Source: Colwellia sp. PAMC 20917
GTDB taxonomy: Bacteria; Pseudomonadota; Gammaproteobacteria; Enterobacterales; Alteromonadaceae
NCBI RefSeq assembly: GCF_001767295.1
Contig: NZ_CP014944.1
Span: 3,720,001 to 3,784,000, forward strand
DNA: 64,000 bases
Reading direction: 5' to 3'
The notes beneath the pieces were generated by a model that was given only the letters and a program-made list of their open reading frames with translations, was not told the origin of the DNA and searched no databases. This document shows, in pieces, positions 18,609 to 26,867 of this stretch (position 1 is the stretch's first letter; each line of letters starts with the position of its first letter). A program made the translations under genes and the position numbers.

Positions 18609-19396
18609 AAGGGTTTCGAATTGCACTTGATGGTGCAACACCGACTAAATCGAACAACACTAAAAAATTTATTAAAGAGCTAACAACAGCTCAACGAAGC
18701 GAAAAATTGAGACGTAATGCTATGTTGCCTTATCCAGATACAGTAACAAACTTAACATTAAATCAAGAAGATGATCTCGTTATTTTAAACTGGGACAAGA
18801 GCCCGCAAACTGACATTGAGAGCTATCGCATCTATAGAAATGCGGCCACTGGCAGTACCTTTAAATTATTAGCGTCGAATATAATCGAAACGACATTTAA
18901 AGATGCCAATATCGATAGTCATCAATATGAATATACCGTGGTAGCGGTTAGGCATCACCAACAAAGCGACTACAGCAATACAGTAAAAACTCAAGCCTCG
19001 TGGGTGTATGCACCCGGAAGAGTGGAAGCGGAAGCCGCGGCTGAACTTACTGATTCTAGCGTAGGAAGAACCTCTGATATTGATGGTAAGTTTAATTTGA
19101 CGGGGTCTGGAGGTATTGGTGATAAAGCGATAATGGACTATCAACTTGAAGTAACACAATCAGGCCATTATAACCTTAGCTACCGTGTGGCTGCCCCTCG
19201 AGACACTAAGGGTTTTATGATATTGGTCAATGGTAAAGAGTTAACCGTAGAAAAAATAACGAATACTGGTGGTTACAATGAATGGCAAACACAAACAGGC
19301 GCCAAAGTTTACCTTGAAAAAGGTAAACACAAACTAACCTTACAATCACTTGATAACAACTGGAAGCTAAATTGGATTAACCTAAAACAGGGCTAG
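18581..19396 (+). CDS. FN3 and carbohydrate-binding-module region, 3' part of split SUMF1 gene
   Basis: The frame downstream of the G-run completes the SUMF1 fold (VGAVEGFRIALDG), then has a fibronectin-III-like domain (about residues 45-140, VTNLTLNQEDDLVILNWDKS ... YEYTVVAVRHH) and a CBM6-like jelly-roll (about 145-271, GRVEAEAAAELTDSS ... KHKLTLQSLDNNWKLNWINL). The apparent ATG at 18581 has no ribosome site and lies inside the SUMF1 domain, so it is not a genuine start. The architecture suggests an exported protein that binds polysaccharide. No sulfatase gene is adjacent. Confidence 0.75.
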   Translation: MGEDFVGAVEGFRIALDGATPTKSNNTKKFIKELTTAQRSEKLRRNAMLPYPDTVTNLTLNQEDDLVILNWDKSPQTDIESYRIYRNAATGSTFKLLASNIIETTFKDANIDSHQYEYTVVAVRHHQQSDYSNTVKTQASWVYAPGRVEAEAAAELTDSSVGRTSDIDGKFNLTGSGGIGDKAIMDYQLEVTQSGHYNLSYRVAAPRDTKGFMILVNGKELTVEKITNTGGYNEWQTQTGAKVYLEKGKHKLTLQSLDNNWKLNWINLKQG

Positions 19397-19421
19397 TTTC
19401 GGTAAGTAAAAATACAAAGTA

Positions 19422-19445
19422 AAAGGCAGCGATATCGCTGCCTTT
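19422..19445. terminator. bidirectional terminator between convergent genes
   Basis: AAAGGCAGCGAT and ATCGCTGCCTTT form a 12-bp perfect palindrome with T and A runs outside. It lies between the convergent CBM gene (+) and the CadC-like regulator gene (-). Confidence 0.75.
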
Positions 19446-19458
19446 ATTACTGTTTAAG

Positions 19459-21303
19459 TTAATCAACTGTCGCGTGATGCTGTAGGTTCAGTGCTAACAG
19501 CTTTTCTTCATTATTACGTCGCCAATAGGCTGTTGATTTTTTATCAATGTATTGAAAATAAAAATCATAATTAACTTGGGTGCTTTTTGTGCTACACATA
19601 AGTAAAGCCATATCCAAACTAAGATTAATATCACCGGCCAGCTCTGCTTGTTCAAAGGTACGTTGTGCATGACTGACAAAGGCATCATCATTTTGTTGTG
19701 CTTGCGCTAATAAGGTTCTCAAGTAAGAGTTCTGTGCGTTATCCTTAGTGATATTACTAATAAGCGCTTGAGCTTCTGTCAGACGGTTTTGACTTATATA
19801 GTATTTCATCAATTGTTGTCGGCTGTTTTGTGCGGCCCAAAAGTCAGGCGTCAACTTGGCAAGTTCTAATACTTGTTTAAAATGAGGTGCTTTGTCCTGA
19901 GGGCTTTTAGCGAAAATAGAGTAATGATAAGGCACTATAGCAAAGTGATAACTCGGTAATTGGTAAGCCTTCATCTTATTTTCTGCTTGTCTTAAATAAA
20001 GGTACTTATCATCTTCTTGCTGATTCTTATAGGCCAGTACAGACAAGTAAGTTAAAGCACTTAACTCTCGCTGCTTATCTTGAACATCAAAAGCCAACTG
20101 TGCAGATTTAAGCAGACTTGCCTTAATCGCTTGATAATTAGCCTGATTATGATCTATCCAAGACTGTGCAAACCAGGCGTCTGCTTGCCGAGTTAAATCA
20201 TTGATTTTTTTAAACTGCTCAATAGCACTGTCTAGCTTACGGGCGCTTAAATAAAACAGCTCTTTACGAGTTAAAATTTGACTTTGAAAGAGTAAAGCAT
20301 TGCCGACATATTGTGCGTTGTTTTGTAAAGCCGCAGTGTTTTCTAATTTATTAGCCATCACCATCGCTTTATCTAGCTCTCCTAGCCTTATGTAAGTCTC
20401 GGTTAATTGGCCAAGGATAATAAGGTCATTTGGCGCTTGTTGATGAGCAATAGATAAGTTTGCTTGTTTAAGCTCTGGAGCTTGCACTTTATTCAGTAGA
20501 TTATAAATAACGGGCTGTTGTAAATGTTGTAACAGCTGCTTTAAAACCGTTTGTTGGTCTAGGCCTGAAATTTGACCTTGCCAATCAGAAAACGGACCTT
20601 TTAATATAAAATCAAGATAAGTTTGTTGGTTATAGCGACGAATAGAGCCAGTTAAAATTAAGGGGTGCTCATCGGCTAACAGAGGATATTCCAATTCCAC
20701 TGAAGCCTGAAAATTTGCCGTGTTTAACTGAGATAATTCGCTAAAATCAAAGTGCTCATTATCATCAAGCCTAACAACCTTGGCACCTTGTTGATCACTT
20801 ATCGGGATATAGGCCATATTAATAACAGCGTTTTTCTCTTTATGAGGAGATACAGGTAATAAATTAATCGCCGCAATGATAAAGAGAATTAAACTCGCTA
20901 AGGCTATGACTAGCCGATGATTTTTACTTTTCGGCTTGGCTAAAGCACTTGTTTGTTGATGGGATATACTTGAACTTAAAACGCTTTGTGTCTTTTCAGT
21001 ATCAGGGTGAATAGAATCAACTTTAAGCTGCCATTGATAACCTCGTTTTGAAAAGGTTTTAATGGCTTGATTACCGAAAAGACTTCTTAGGTGACTAATG
21101 TTTTGAAAAACAGCTTGTTCCGACACCACTTTATCTTGCCAAACGTGAGATAAAATATCTTCTTTACTAAAAACATTATCCGAATGCTCAATCAGCAGTT
21201 TTAGTACTTTGGCTTCATTGTGTCGAATAGCCAATGTCTGACCATTTTTTTTAAGTACTAAACTTGTACTATCAAATTCAAAATCATTAAATCTATAACG
21301 CAT
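19459..21303 (-). CDS. CadC/ToxR-like membrane transcriptional regulator with TPR region
   Basis: A 614-residue one-component regulator. Residues 1-98 are an OmpR-type winged helix (VLKLLIEHSDNVFSKEDILS ... FSKRGYQWQLKVDS). One transmembrane helix is at about 129-148 (LVIALASLILFIIAAINLLP). The long periplasmic part has TPR-like helical pairs from about residue 270 on (LGQLTETYIRLGELDKAMVM, YVGNALLFQSQILTRKELFY, LLKSAQLAFDVQDKQRELSA). This is the CadC-type design, in which the periplasmic domain senses and the cytoplasmic wing binds DNA. Target genes are unknown; the neighbouring SUMF1/CBM gene is one candidate. No partner gene is present. Confidence 0.85.
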   Translation of the reverse strand: MRYRFNDFEFDSTSLVLKKNGQTLAIRHNEAKVLKLLIEHSDNVFSKEDILSHVWQDKVVSEQAVFQNISHLRSLFGNQAIKTFSKRGYQWQLKVDSIHPDTEKTQSVLSSSISHQQTSALAKPKSKNHRLVIALASLILFIIAAINLLPVSPHKEKNAVINMAYIPISDQQGAKVVRLDDNEHFDFSELSQLNTANFQASVELEYPLLADEHPLILTGSIRRYNQQTYLDFILKGPFSDWQGQISGLDQQTVLKQLLQHLQQPVIYNLLNKVQAPELKQANLSIAHQQAPNDLIILGQLTETYIRLGELDKAMVMANKLENTAALQNNAQYVGNALLFQSQILTRKELFYLSARKLDSAIEQFKKINDLTRQADAWFAQSWIDHNQANYQAIKASLLKSAQLAFDVQDKQRELSALTYLSVLAYKNQQEDDKYLYLRQAENKMKAYQLPSYHFAIVPYHYSIFAKSPQDKAPHFKQVLELAKLTPDFWAAQNSRQQLMKYYISQNRLTEAQALISNITKDNAQNSYLRTLLAQAQQNDDAFVSHAQRTFEQAELAGDINLSLDMALLMCSTKSTQVNYDFYFQYIDKKSTAYWRRNNEEKLLALNLQHHATVD

Positions 21304-21697
21304 TGTTTTTATTAGAATAGCTCGTCTGGTTATTTGCTTCGCTCATATCTTAACGTATTAGCCGATAAAGAGTAGAAGTTTGTTGTAATGCCTAATTATT
21401 TAGTTGTTTCTTCTGTAACATAATCTGTATATTTTCAACGAATTCTTTTGTTAGATATCTTCGGAGCATTGTAAACAATAGGAAGTGCTGTTGATGTCCG
21501 GTTTGTCAGATCACTTGTCACTAGATAAGTAAGGGATTATATCGTATCTTTGCTGACCTTGTTGGATCGTTGAGGAGTTACAAAATTTTTCTCAGGTGTA
21601 ACTTGAATGTTAAATTTCCTCATCGTGTGACGCATTTCTCATTATTTGTGACGAACAACACAATTATTGCAGACTATTGCATTTTTGATTAAATATT
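21304..21697. other. intergenic stretch, contains dispersed repeat
   Basis: About 390 bp with no ORF. It holds the second copy of the CTAGATAAG/TATCGTATCTTTGCTGAC repeat (21517-21560) and leads into the regulatory region of the first CsrB-like RNA. Confidence 0.35.
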
Positions 21698-21725
21698 TGT
21701 AAGACATATCCTACGTTAATGTAAG
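21698..21725 (+). promoter_or_regulatory. candidate UvrY/GacA binding site for CsrB-like RNA 1
   Basis: TGTAAGACATATCCTACG (21698-21715) matches the GacA/UvrY palindrome TGTAAG-N6-CTTACA in the first half fully and in 4 of 6 positions of the second. Another TGTAAG half-site follows at 21720. The site lies about 130-145 bp before the predicted RNA start, a usual distance for Gac/Rsm RNAs. Consensus is from established knowledge; the match is by eye. Confidence 0.5.
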
Positions 21726-21805
21726 ATATTGAGTAAGTATATGTAAAAATAAAGCATGTTATCTTTTTAGTTGTTGATTATGTTCGTTTTTATTTGCTTA
21801 CATGT

Positions 21806-21834
21806 TTGTTACATTTTATATTGTTAAATATAAA
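21806..21834 (+). promoter_or_regulatory. sigma70-type promoter of CsrB-like RNA 1
   Basis: TTGTTA (21806-21811) and TATAAA (21829-21834) are separated by 17 bp, putting transcription start near 21841, just ahead of the first GGA motifs. Confidence 0.5.
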
Positions 21835-21954
21835 ATGTTATTATGGGTACGAATAAATCTTAATTAACGTAATATTTACCACATCAGGAAGATACAGGTC
21901 AGGAAGACCGATAGAGTAGGGTACTCTTAAAAGGACGCTTGAAGGAATAGGCTG

Positions 21955-22230
21955 GATGACAGGAGTCATCGAAGGAATTAAACGGATTTAGGTTAAAGGA
22001 ATAACGGCTAATGGAACAAGCCAGATGACAGGAGTCATCGAAGGAACTAAACGGATTTAGGTTAAAGGAATAACGGCTAATGGAACAAGCCAGATGACAG
22101 GAGTCATCAAATGAACTAAACGGATTTAGGTTAAAGGAATAACAGCTCACGGAACAAGCCAGATGACAGGAGTCATCGAATGAACTAAATGGATTTAGGT
22201 TAAAGGAATAACGGCTGACGGAACAAGCCC
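21955..22230 (+). repeat. four 69-bp tandem repeats inside CsrB-like RNA 1
   Basis: Units start at 21955, 22024, 22093 and 22162, exactly 69 bp apart, with few substitutions. Each unit carries the AGGA hairpin plus GAAGGAA/GAATGAA, ACGGATTTAGG, AAAGGAATAA and a GGAACAAGCC element, so each copy adds up to five possible CsrA sites. Confidence 0.9.
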
Positions 22231-22385
22231 AAGGATGATATATCACTATTGATGTGACTCAGGACGAGTTGCAATCACGGAAGATGAATGGAAAGCAAAG
22301 GATTATTAGGAAACACTACGGACAGTTCTTTATGGATGAAGCGGGACACATATAATATGCAGGATGCATATAAGCTAGTTCAGGA

Positions 22386-22413
22386 AATACGGCTCTTAGA
22401 GCCGTATTTTTTT
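22386..22413 (+). terminator. terminator of CsrB-like RNA 1
   Basis: AATACGGCTC pairs with GAGCCGTATT around TTA, then a T7 run. The stem precedes the convergent DUF805-like gene, whose stop codon is at 22431. Confidence 0.9.
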
Positions 22414-22430
22414 GCTTAAAATATAGGGGT

Positions 22431-23573
22431 TTAATTATCAAGGAATGTTGAATAATATGGATGCTTACCTAAAATGGCTTGGCTACCGTTTAGAGAAAAG
22501 GTATAACCACATAAGGTAAAGCTGCTTCTAATGGCAATATTCTTGATTATCACTCTAGTATCTAGTGGTGAAAACCGCGCTAAATAGTCACCATTATTTT
22601 CTTGATTAACGTCCAATGTTCTAATCACTTCACCACTATCATAAGAGATAACCTGACAGCTTTTATCACCTTGTGCAGTCATTTGTTGCCATAAAAAACC
22701 ACTAATAGATTTGTCACCCTGCCATTTTATAGTAATACCATCAAAAGATGATGCCAATAAAGAAAAGTTATCAGGCAGTGTAACTTCGTGTCTCAGGGAT
22801 AATTTTGATTGCTCTATGGCTGTTGTTTCATTAGTGTTTGCTGCTATAACGTCATCATCAACTGAGGTAATACTCGATGGCAGAATTATTGCCATTATGA
22901 TGATTAATATCAGTACTGTTAACGCTAATACCTTCTGTTTATTGTTAACTAGCTTCAGCCTGATCGCTTCACCGATATCATTAGCAGGGGAAACAGGCGA
23001 GTCTTTAGCTTTGTTGTCATGTTGAGCCAATGTATCAGGGGTATCTTGATAGGAGCTTGCCAATGAATCTTTTACTTCGTGCTGATTAAATGTCGGTTCT
23101 ATACGTTTTTGAGGTTGAGAACTTCCTTTTTTTATATAGCCCGTTAAATCGACATGGCCAGCGTAACCAAGAATATGATTAATTTTTTGGCTTTTGTAGG
23201 TCATTAAGAAGGTAGAAATAGCTAAAGGGAGTAAAAGTAACCAGTAGCTTATGGTGTTATCACTGATGATGATAATTAACCCAGCAAGTAAAAAGCTGGC
23301 TGTAGGTGGCAGCAACCAGCTTATCTTGAGGTTGGCATCATTTAGACGACGCTTTGTTGAAAGAGTAAAAATACCTGCAAAAATAGACAAGGCCATAAAA
23401 GATAATAAGTTGTTAAAAGAAAAAATGGCGCTAGTAAGGGTAAACAACAAGTAACAACTTATATGAATAGCGATGAATCGACGACGATTATCTGAACCGG
23501 TTAAACAAAATAGTGACTTCAACAAAAGCACATAAACTCCTAAAAATATTGTTTGATCTGAAAACTTTGGCAA
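22431..23573 (-). CDS. DUF805-like membrane protein with C-terminal soluble domain
   Basis: A 380-residue protein. The N-terminal ~125 residues hold four hydrophobic segments, and a KRRLNDANL motif (about residues 74-82) resembles the conserved RRLHD of DUF805 inner-membrane proteins. A polar stretch (about 140-215) follows, then another TM helix (about 219-236, VLALTVLILIIIMAIILP), then a C-terminal domain (about 255-380) with an extracytoplasmic beta-rich look and three cysteines. Function unknown. It is antisense-oriented between two CsrB-like RNAs, convergent with the first and divergent from the second. Family call by pattern, moderate certainty. Confidence 0.6.
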   Translation of the reverse strand: MPKFSDQTIFLGVYVLLLKSLFCLTGSDNRRRFIAIHISCYLLFTLTSAIFSFNNLLSFMALSIFAGIFTLSTKRRLNDANLKISWLLPPTASFLLAGLIIIISDNTISYWLLLLPLAISTFLMTYKSQKINHILGYAGHVDLTGYIKKGSSQPQKRIEPTFNQHEVKDSLASSYQDTPDTLAQHDNKAKDSPVSPANDIGEAIRLKLVNNKQKVLALTVLILIIIMAIILPSSITSVDDDVIAANTNETTAIEQSKLSLRHEVTLPDNFSLLASSFDGITIKWQGDKSISGFLWQQMTAQGDKSCQVISYDSGEVIRTLDVNQENNGDYLARFSPLDTRVIIKNIAIRSSFTLCGYTFSLNGSQAILGKHPYYSTFLDN

Positions 23574-23706
23574 GAGTAACCAATTTTCTTTTAACTTTCA
23601 GTGATATTTTCATATTCCACCACTTATCATCTTGATACCTCCCGACAAAGTCACACCTCTGGTGTAAGCCATTTCGCACAATGACGTCAGTGATCATACA
23701 ATAATT

Positions 23707-23732
23707 TGTAAGTGTAAAAAAAAACACTTCGT
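23707..23732 (+). promoter_or_regulatory. possible GacA/UvrY half-sites for CsrB-like RNA 2
   Basis: TGTAAGTGT (23707-23715) faces ACACTTCGTA (23723-23732) as an imperfect inverted repeat. The first half is a perfect TGTAAG, but the spacing is wider than the usual 6 bp. It lies about 135 bp before the predicted RNA start, much as at RNA 1. Confidence 0.35.
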
Positions 23733-23846
23733 AACTATTTGTTTAATATTAATAAATTTTAATTATTCGTTAAATAGAGAAAGTAACGTTAATTTTCTTT
23801 CGTTTACCTTGCTAGCGACAAAGCACATGAATGCTAATATTTATCT

Positions 23847-24345
23847 TGTCAGGACGACACAAGTTACGGATAACACTACAAATAAGTTTAAGGGATAAAT
23901 ACTATTTGTTGAACACGTATAGGAAGTACGAAATGGAAAGTGGTATAAGTTAATATTCAGTTGATAAAGGATTTACCCGCAAGGACACTAACATTTCCAA
24001 CGGAATGGAAGGTAAATGGATTTACATGAATGGATGCAACAACAAGTGCTGAAGTTAACTTAATTTACTACGTTTATAATGAATAAAAATTTATGGATGA
24101 AACTAGCTGAGAAGGGATACTTAACACAGAGATAATACCTCTGCTTATACGGAGTCATTTAAAGGAATTAAATGAACAGTTAGTACTGAAATGGATGTTA
24201 ATTAAGGATAGTAATAAAGTTTGAGTAAAGTGATATTACCCAAAAATAATTTCCGTATGATTTAGGAAATTTAAAAATTAGCAAATGGATTTGCAGCATT
24301 ATATTTAGCAACGAAAAAAAGCGACTTTTATGTCGCTTTTTTTTT
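23847..24345 (+). ncRNA. CsrB/RsmZ-like CsrA-sequestering small RNA 2
   Basis: Second GGA-rich non-coding stretch, about 500 nt with at least 19 GGA motifs. Several are in loops of short perfect stems: TGTC-AGGAC-GACA (23847), GTTA-CGGA-TAAC (near 23873), GTAAA-TGGA-TTTAC (near 24012), ATTTAA-AGGAA-TTAAAT (near 24157) and GCAAA-TGGA-TTTGC (near 24281). TAATAT at 23835-23840 is a likely -10 box. The RNA ends at a terminator. It has no long tandem repeat and little primary-sequence similarity to RNA 1, so the two are probably paralogous functions (as CsrB/CsrC or RsmY/RsmZ) on the same strand with one gene between them. Confidence 0.78.
24314..24345 (+). terminator. terminator of CsrB-like RNA 2
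   Basis: An A7 run, then GCGAC (24321-24325) pairing with GTCGC (24332-24336) around TTTTAT, then T9. The flanking A and T runs extend the stem. Confidence 0.9.
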
Positions 24346-24420
24346 GTCTAGAAAAAGATTATTTACACACCCAATTTATCTTGATAATTGTCGAAATTAT
24401 ATTGTTGTTCAGTAAAGAAA

Positions 24421-24442
24421 AAACCTGCTAAAAGCAGGTTTT
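24421..24442 (-). terminator. terminator of fur
   Basis: On the minus strand AAAACCTGC pairs with GCAGGTTT around TTTTA and is followed by T-rich sequence. It lies 25 bp after the fur stop codon. Confidence 0.8.
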
Positions 24443-24466
24443 ATCAAGCGAAATTCATACTACAAC

Positions 24467-24910
24467 TTAGCTATTAGATGTTCGGTATGAATCACAAGCT
24501 TCTTCATCTTCACACTCACCATATAAATATAAACTATGGTTTGTTAGCTTTATTTTATGTGATTTAGCAATATCTTCTTGGCGTTGTTCAATGACGTTAT
24601 CTTCAAACTCAACTACTTTGCCACATTTTAAGCAAACAAGATGGTCGTGATGTTTTTTATGACTTAATTCGAAAACTGATTTACCGCCTTCAAAATGATG
24701 ACGACTAACAATGCCCGCATCGTCAAATTGATTAAGTACCCGGTAAACGGTAGCCAAGCCAATCTCTTCATTCTGCACTAATAATATTTTGTAAACATCT
24801 TCCGCACTAATATGCTGATTATTCGGATTTTGCAAAATAGTGAGAATTTTGATTCGCGGCAGGGTGATTTTTAATCCAGCTCTTTTTAGCTCTTCATTTT
24901 GGTCTGCCAT
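24467..24910 (-). CDS. fur: ferric uptake regulator Fur
   Basis: A 147-residue iron-dependent repressor. The N-terminal winged helix (LKRAGLKITLPRIKILTILQ ... GLATVYRVLNQFDDAGIVSR) is textbook Fur. The metal-binding HHDHLVCLKCGKVVEF and the later Cys pair region (GECEDEEAC) are intact. Length matches the family. In enterics fldA directly precedes fur; here a DUF4442 gene in the opposite direction sits between them. Fur should repress iron-uptake genes and may regulate fldA; no Fur box was confirmed in the 187-bp upstream region. Confidence 0.97.
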   Translation of the reverse strand: MADQNEELKRAGLKITLPRIKILTILQNPNNQHISAEDVYKILLVQNEEIGLATVYRVLNQFDDAGIVSRHHFEGGKSVFELSHKKHHDHLVCLKCGKVVEFEDNVIEQRQEDIAKSHKIKLTNHSLYLYGECEDEEACDSYRTSNS

Positions 24911-25097
24911 TAACTTTAATTCTCTAATTCGGTAATTTAAACAAAATTATAGGGGGTTCTTCTGCTTGAGGGAAGCCTTAGTTGAAATGAATAGTAAATT
25001 CATTGGCTTTGATTTTCGAAATTTGTATAAACACCAATAGCTTTACTGGTACGATGAGTTGTATGAGCGAGTGATTATAGGATCAAAGGAGATTTAG

Positions 25098-25565
25098 ATG
25101 TTAAGAAAAGCGTGGTTATTAAAGTTACTGCTAAATATTTGGCCGCCATTTTTATTTACGGGTATCAAAGTTACAGAGCTATCTAGTGATTTTAGACAAG
25201 CCAAGGTGCGTTTAAAAATGCGAGCATGGAATAAAAATGCTTTAGGCACACATTTTGGAGGCTCGCTATTCTCGATGACCGACCCTTTTTATGTGTTAAT
25301 GATTTTAGCGCGTTTAGATAATCAATATTATGTCTGGGATAAATCAGCTGACATTGATTTTATCAGACCAGGGAAAGGCGAAGTAACAGCTGATTTTTAC
25401 GTCAGTGATGATTTTATTAATGAGATTATTGAAAAAACCCGTCATGGTGAAAAATATCAACCCACGGTGAATGTTTATGTCAAAAATATTGATGGTGAGC
25501 TAGTGGCTAAATTAAATAGGCGTTTATATATACGTCAGAAGAATAAAGCGACTTTATTGACCTAA
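25098..25565 (+). CDS. DUF4442 hotdog-fold protein (PaaI/YiiD-like thioesterase fold)
   Basis: A 155-residue protein with a hotdog thioesterase fold: ITGIKVTELSSDFRQAKVRL-type first strands, then NALGTHFGGSLFSMTDPFYV (about 50-69), the active-site helix seen in PaaI-like proteins, and KSADIDFIRPGKGEVTADF. This matches DUF4442. Substrate unknown. It starts at ATG 25098 with AAAGGAG upstream and ends at a terminator shared with the convergent fldA operon. Confidence 0.78.
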   Translation: MLRKAWLLKLLLNIWPPFLFTGIKVTELSSDFRQAKVRLKMRAWNKNALGTHFGGSLFSMTDPFYVLMILARLDNQYYVWDKSADIDFIRPGKGEVTADFYVSDDFINEIIEKTRHGEKYQPTVNVYVKNIDGELVAKLNRRLYIRQKNKATLLT

Positions 25566-25583
25566 TTAGGTAAAAATAAGACA

Positions 25584-25609
25584 AAAAAAAGCCTGTCGAT
25601 ACAGGCTTA
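25584..25609. terminator. bidirectional terminator
   Basis: AAGCCTGT and ACAGGCTT pair around CGAT with an A8 run before and TATTATTA after. Placed between the convergent DUF4442 and fldA genes; strongest on the minus strand, where a T8 run follows. Confidence 0.8.
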
Positions 25610-25634
25610 TTATTAGTGGGTTATAAGAAATAAA

Positions 25635-26162
25635 TTAGTCTGCAAGTTCTGCTAAACACATTTCTTCAAATATTTGAGTAACCCACTTGTCAATTCTCGC
25701 TTCGGTTAATTCTGGCTGACGGTCTTCGTCAATACATAAACCAATAAACGTCTTTTCATCAACTAAGGCTTTAGACGCTTCAAATTCATAACCTTCAGTT
25801 GACCAGTTACCAACAATAATTGCGCCTCTTGACTCGGCAATATCTTTTAAAGGTTCCATTGCGTCACAGAAGTATTCAGAATAATCTTCTTGATCACCTA
25901 AACCAAAAATAGCGACTAACTTATCGGTAAAGTCGACTTCTTCAAGCTCAGGTAAGAAATCGTCCCAATCACATTGGTTTTCGCCATAATACCAAGTTGG
26001 AATACCTAAAATGATTAAATCAAATTCAGCTATTTCTTCTTTTGTACTTTTTGCGATGTCTTTTACTTCAACTAATTTTTTGCCTAACTTTTTTTGAATA
26101 GTTTTGCTGACAGCTTCAGTATTGCCTGTATCACTACCGAAAAATAAACCTACAATTGCCAT
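25635..26162 (-). CDS. fldA: flavodoxin
   Basis: A 175-residue long-chain flavodoxin. The FMN phosphate loop GSDTGNTEAVS is at about residues 9-19, IPTWYYGENQCDWDDFLPEL carries the 50s-60s loop (W/Y stacking on FMN), and GLGDQEDYSEYFCDAM is the 90s loop. It donates electrons to enzymes such as MetH, IspG/IspH and radical-SAM activators. Last gene of the ybfF-DUF2788-ybfE-fldA run on the minus strand (12 bp after ybfE), the same relative order as in enterics. Confidence 0.96.
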   Translation of the reverse strand: MAIVGLFFGSDTGNTEAVSKTIQKKLGKKLVEVKDIAKSTKEEIAEFDLIILGIPTWYYGENQCDWDDFLPELEEVDFTDKLVAIFGLGDQEDYSEYFCDAMEPLKDIAESRGAIIVGNWSTEGYEFEASKALVDEKTFIGLCIDEDRQPELTEARIDKWVTQIFEEMCLAELAD

Positions 26163-26174
26163 GGTATAAAACCC

Positions 26175-26468
26175 TTATTTACTAATATTTAATGCTGGTG
26201 CCGTCATTGAATTTTTCAATATCGACTCAATAAGTTCTCCGCGACTAACACCTTTAACTTTAGCTAAGTCGTCGAGTTGCTCAAACAAGTCTTGATGTAT
26301 TTTAAACTCAACTCGTTTTAAGCCATTGTTTTTATCGCGTTTAACTTGATTGCGCTTGTTTATTTTTACTTGCACGCTACGCGAATGAGGATTTGTTTTT
26401 GGGCGCCCGGGACGCTTTTCATCACTAAACAAATCAATAGTGGTTAAATCACTTGCTTCTTTTGCCAT
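26175..26468 (-). CDS. ybfE: YbfE-like small DNA-binding protein (LexA-regulated in enterics)
   Basis: A 97-residue basic protein. The GRPKTNPHSRSVQVKINKRN segment and a C-terminal ribbon-helix-helix-like part (KRVEFKIHQDLFEQLDDLAK, GVSRGELIESIL) identify YbfE, annotated in E. coli as LexA-regulated. It sits directly before fldA as in enterics. I did not find a clear LexA box immediately upstream, so SOS control here is not shown. Confidence 0.85.
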   Translation of the reverse strand: MAKEASDLTTIDLFSDEKRPGRPKTNPHSRSVQVKINKRNQVKRDKNNGLKRVEFKIHQDLFEQLDDLAKVKGVSRGELIESILKNSMTAPALNISK

Positions 26469-26477
26469 TGTTAACTC

Positions 26478-26699
26478 TTACCCAACCCCTTGGCTTTCCC
26501 AAACCAGTTGAATAATGCCTTTGGCAATAAAGCCAGCACAACCTAAAAATAGAACCAAATAAACGACCATACGGCCCATTTTGGGAACATCATTTTTTGT
26601 CATTACATCATGGACTGATAAGCCAATGAAAATAAAGATAAAAGCAAAAAATAAATTCAAACCAATAGTTTCAATAAGTTCTAAGTTTTCAGCTAACAT
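26478..26699 (-). CDS. DUF2788 small membrane protein
   Basis: A 73-residue protein with two predicted TM helices (about 9-27 and 45-65) and a short polar loop with SVHDVMTKNDVPKMGRM. This matches DUF2788, found in the fldA/ybfE region of marine gammaproteobacteria. Function unknown. It lies 9 bp before ybfE and is probably cotranscribed with it. Confidence 0.75.
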   Translation of the reverse strand: MLAENLELIETIGLNLFFAFIFIFIGLSVHDVMTKNDVPKMGRMVVYLVLFLGCAGFIAKGIIQLVWESQGVG

Positions 26700-26867
26700 A
26701 ATTCACCCTAAAAATTTCAGGCGCACTATAGCATAACCTAACGCTTAAACACATAATTTTTACCACAAATGACAAGGCAATTTGACGCTATTTGTTCAAT
26801 CAATTGATTGTAGCAAACCTAAAAAGGTCATTCGATTTATTCGTTTTAAAGCGTTTATAAGTCGATA

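Larger units (their letters stand above)
21841..22413 (+). ncRNA. CsrB/RsmZ-like CsrA-sequestering small RNA 1
   Basis: Non-coding stretch of about 570 nt with 34 GGA trinucleotides, about six times chance. Many sit in hairpin loops, the CsrA/RsmA binding format. Four copies of GATGAC-AGGA-GTCATC occur in a 69-bp tandem repeat. Others are GGTC-AGGAA-GACC (near 21897), ACTC-AGGAC-GAGT (near 22257) and TATGCA-GGA-TGCATA (near 22356). It ends in a strong terminator at 22386-22413 and is preceded by a promoter and a GacA/UvrY-like site. This is the CsrB/RsmB family pattern: the RNA titrates the translation regulator CsrA. It is longer than E. coli CsrB (about 370 nt). An antisense open frame here (21899-22246) only mirrors the repeats. 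Confidence 0.85.

Noticed and set aside
21955-22230. CRISPR-like array
   Set aside because: Repeats are 69 bp and contiguous, with no unique spacers and no cas genes nearby.
21899-22246. 115-residue minus-strand open frame with repeated SRYSFNLNPFSSFDDSCHLA units
   Set aside because: It is the antisense shadow of the 69-bp repeats in the CsrB-like RNA; the GGA/hairpin structure and terminator explain the region better, and there is no ribosome site.
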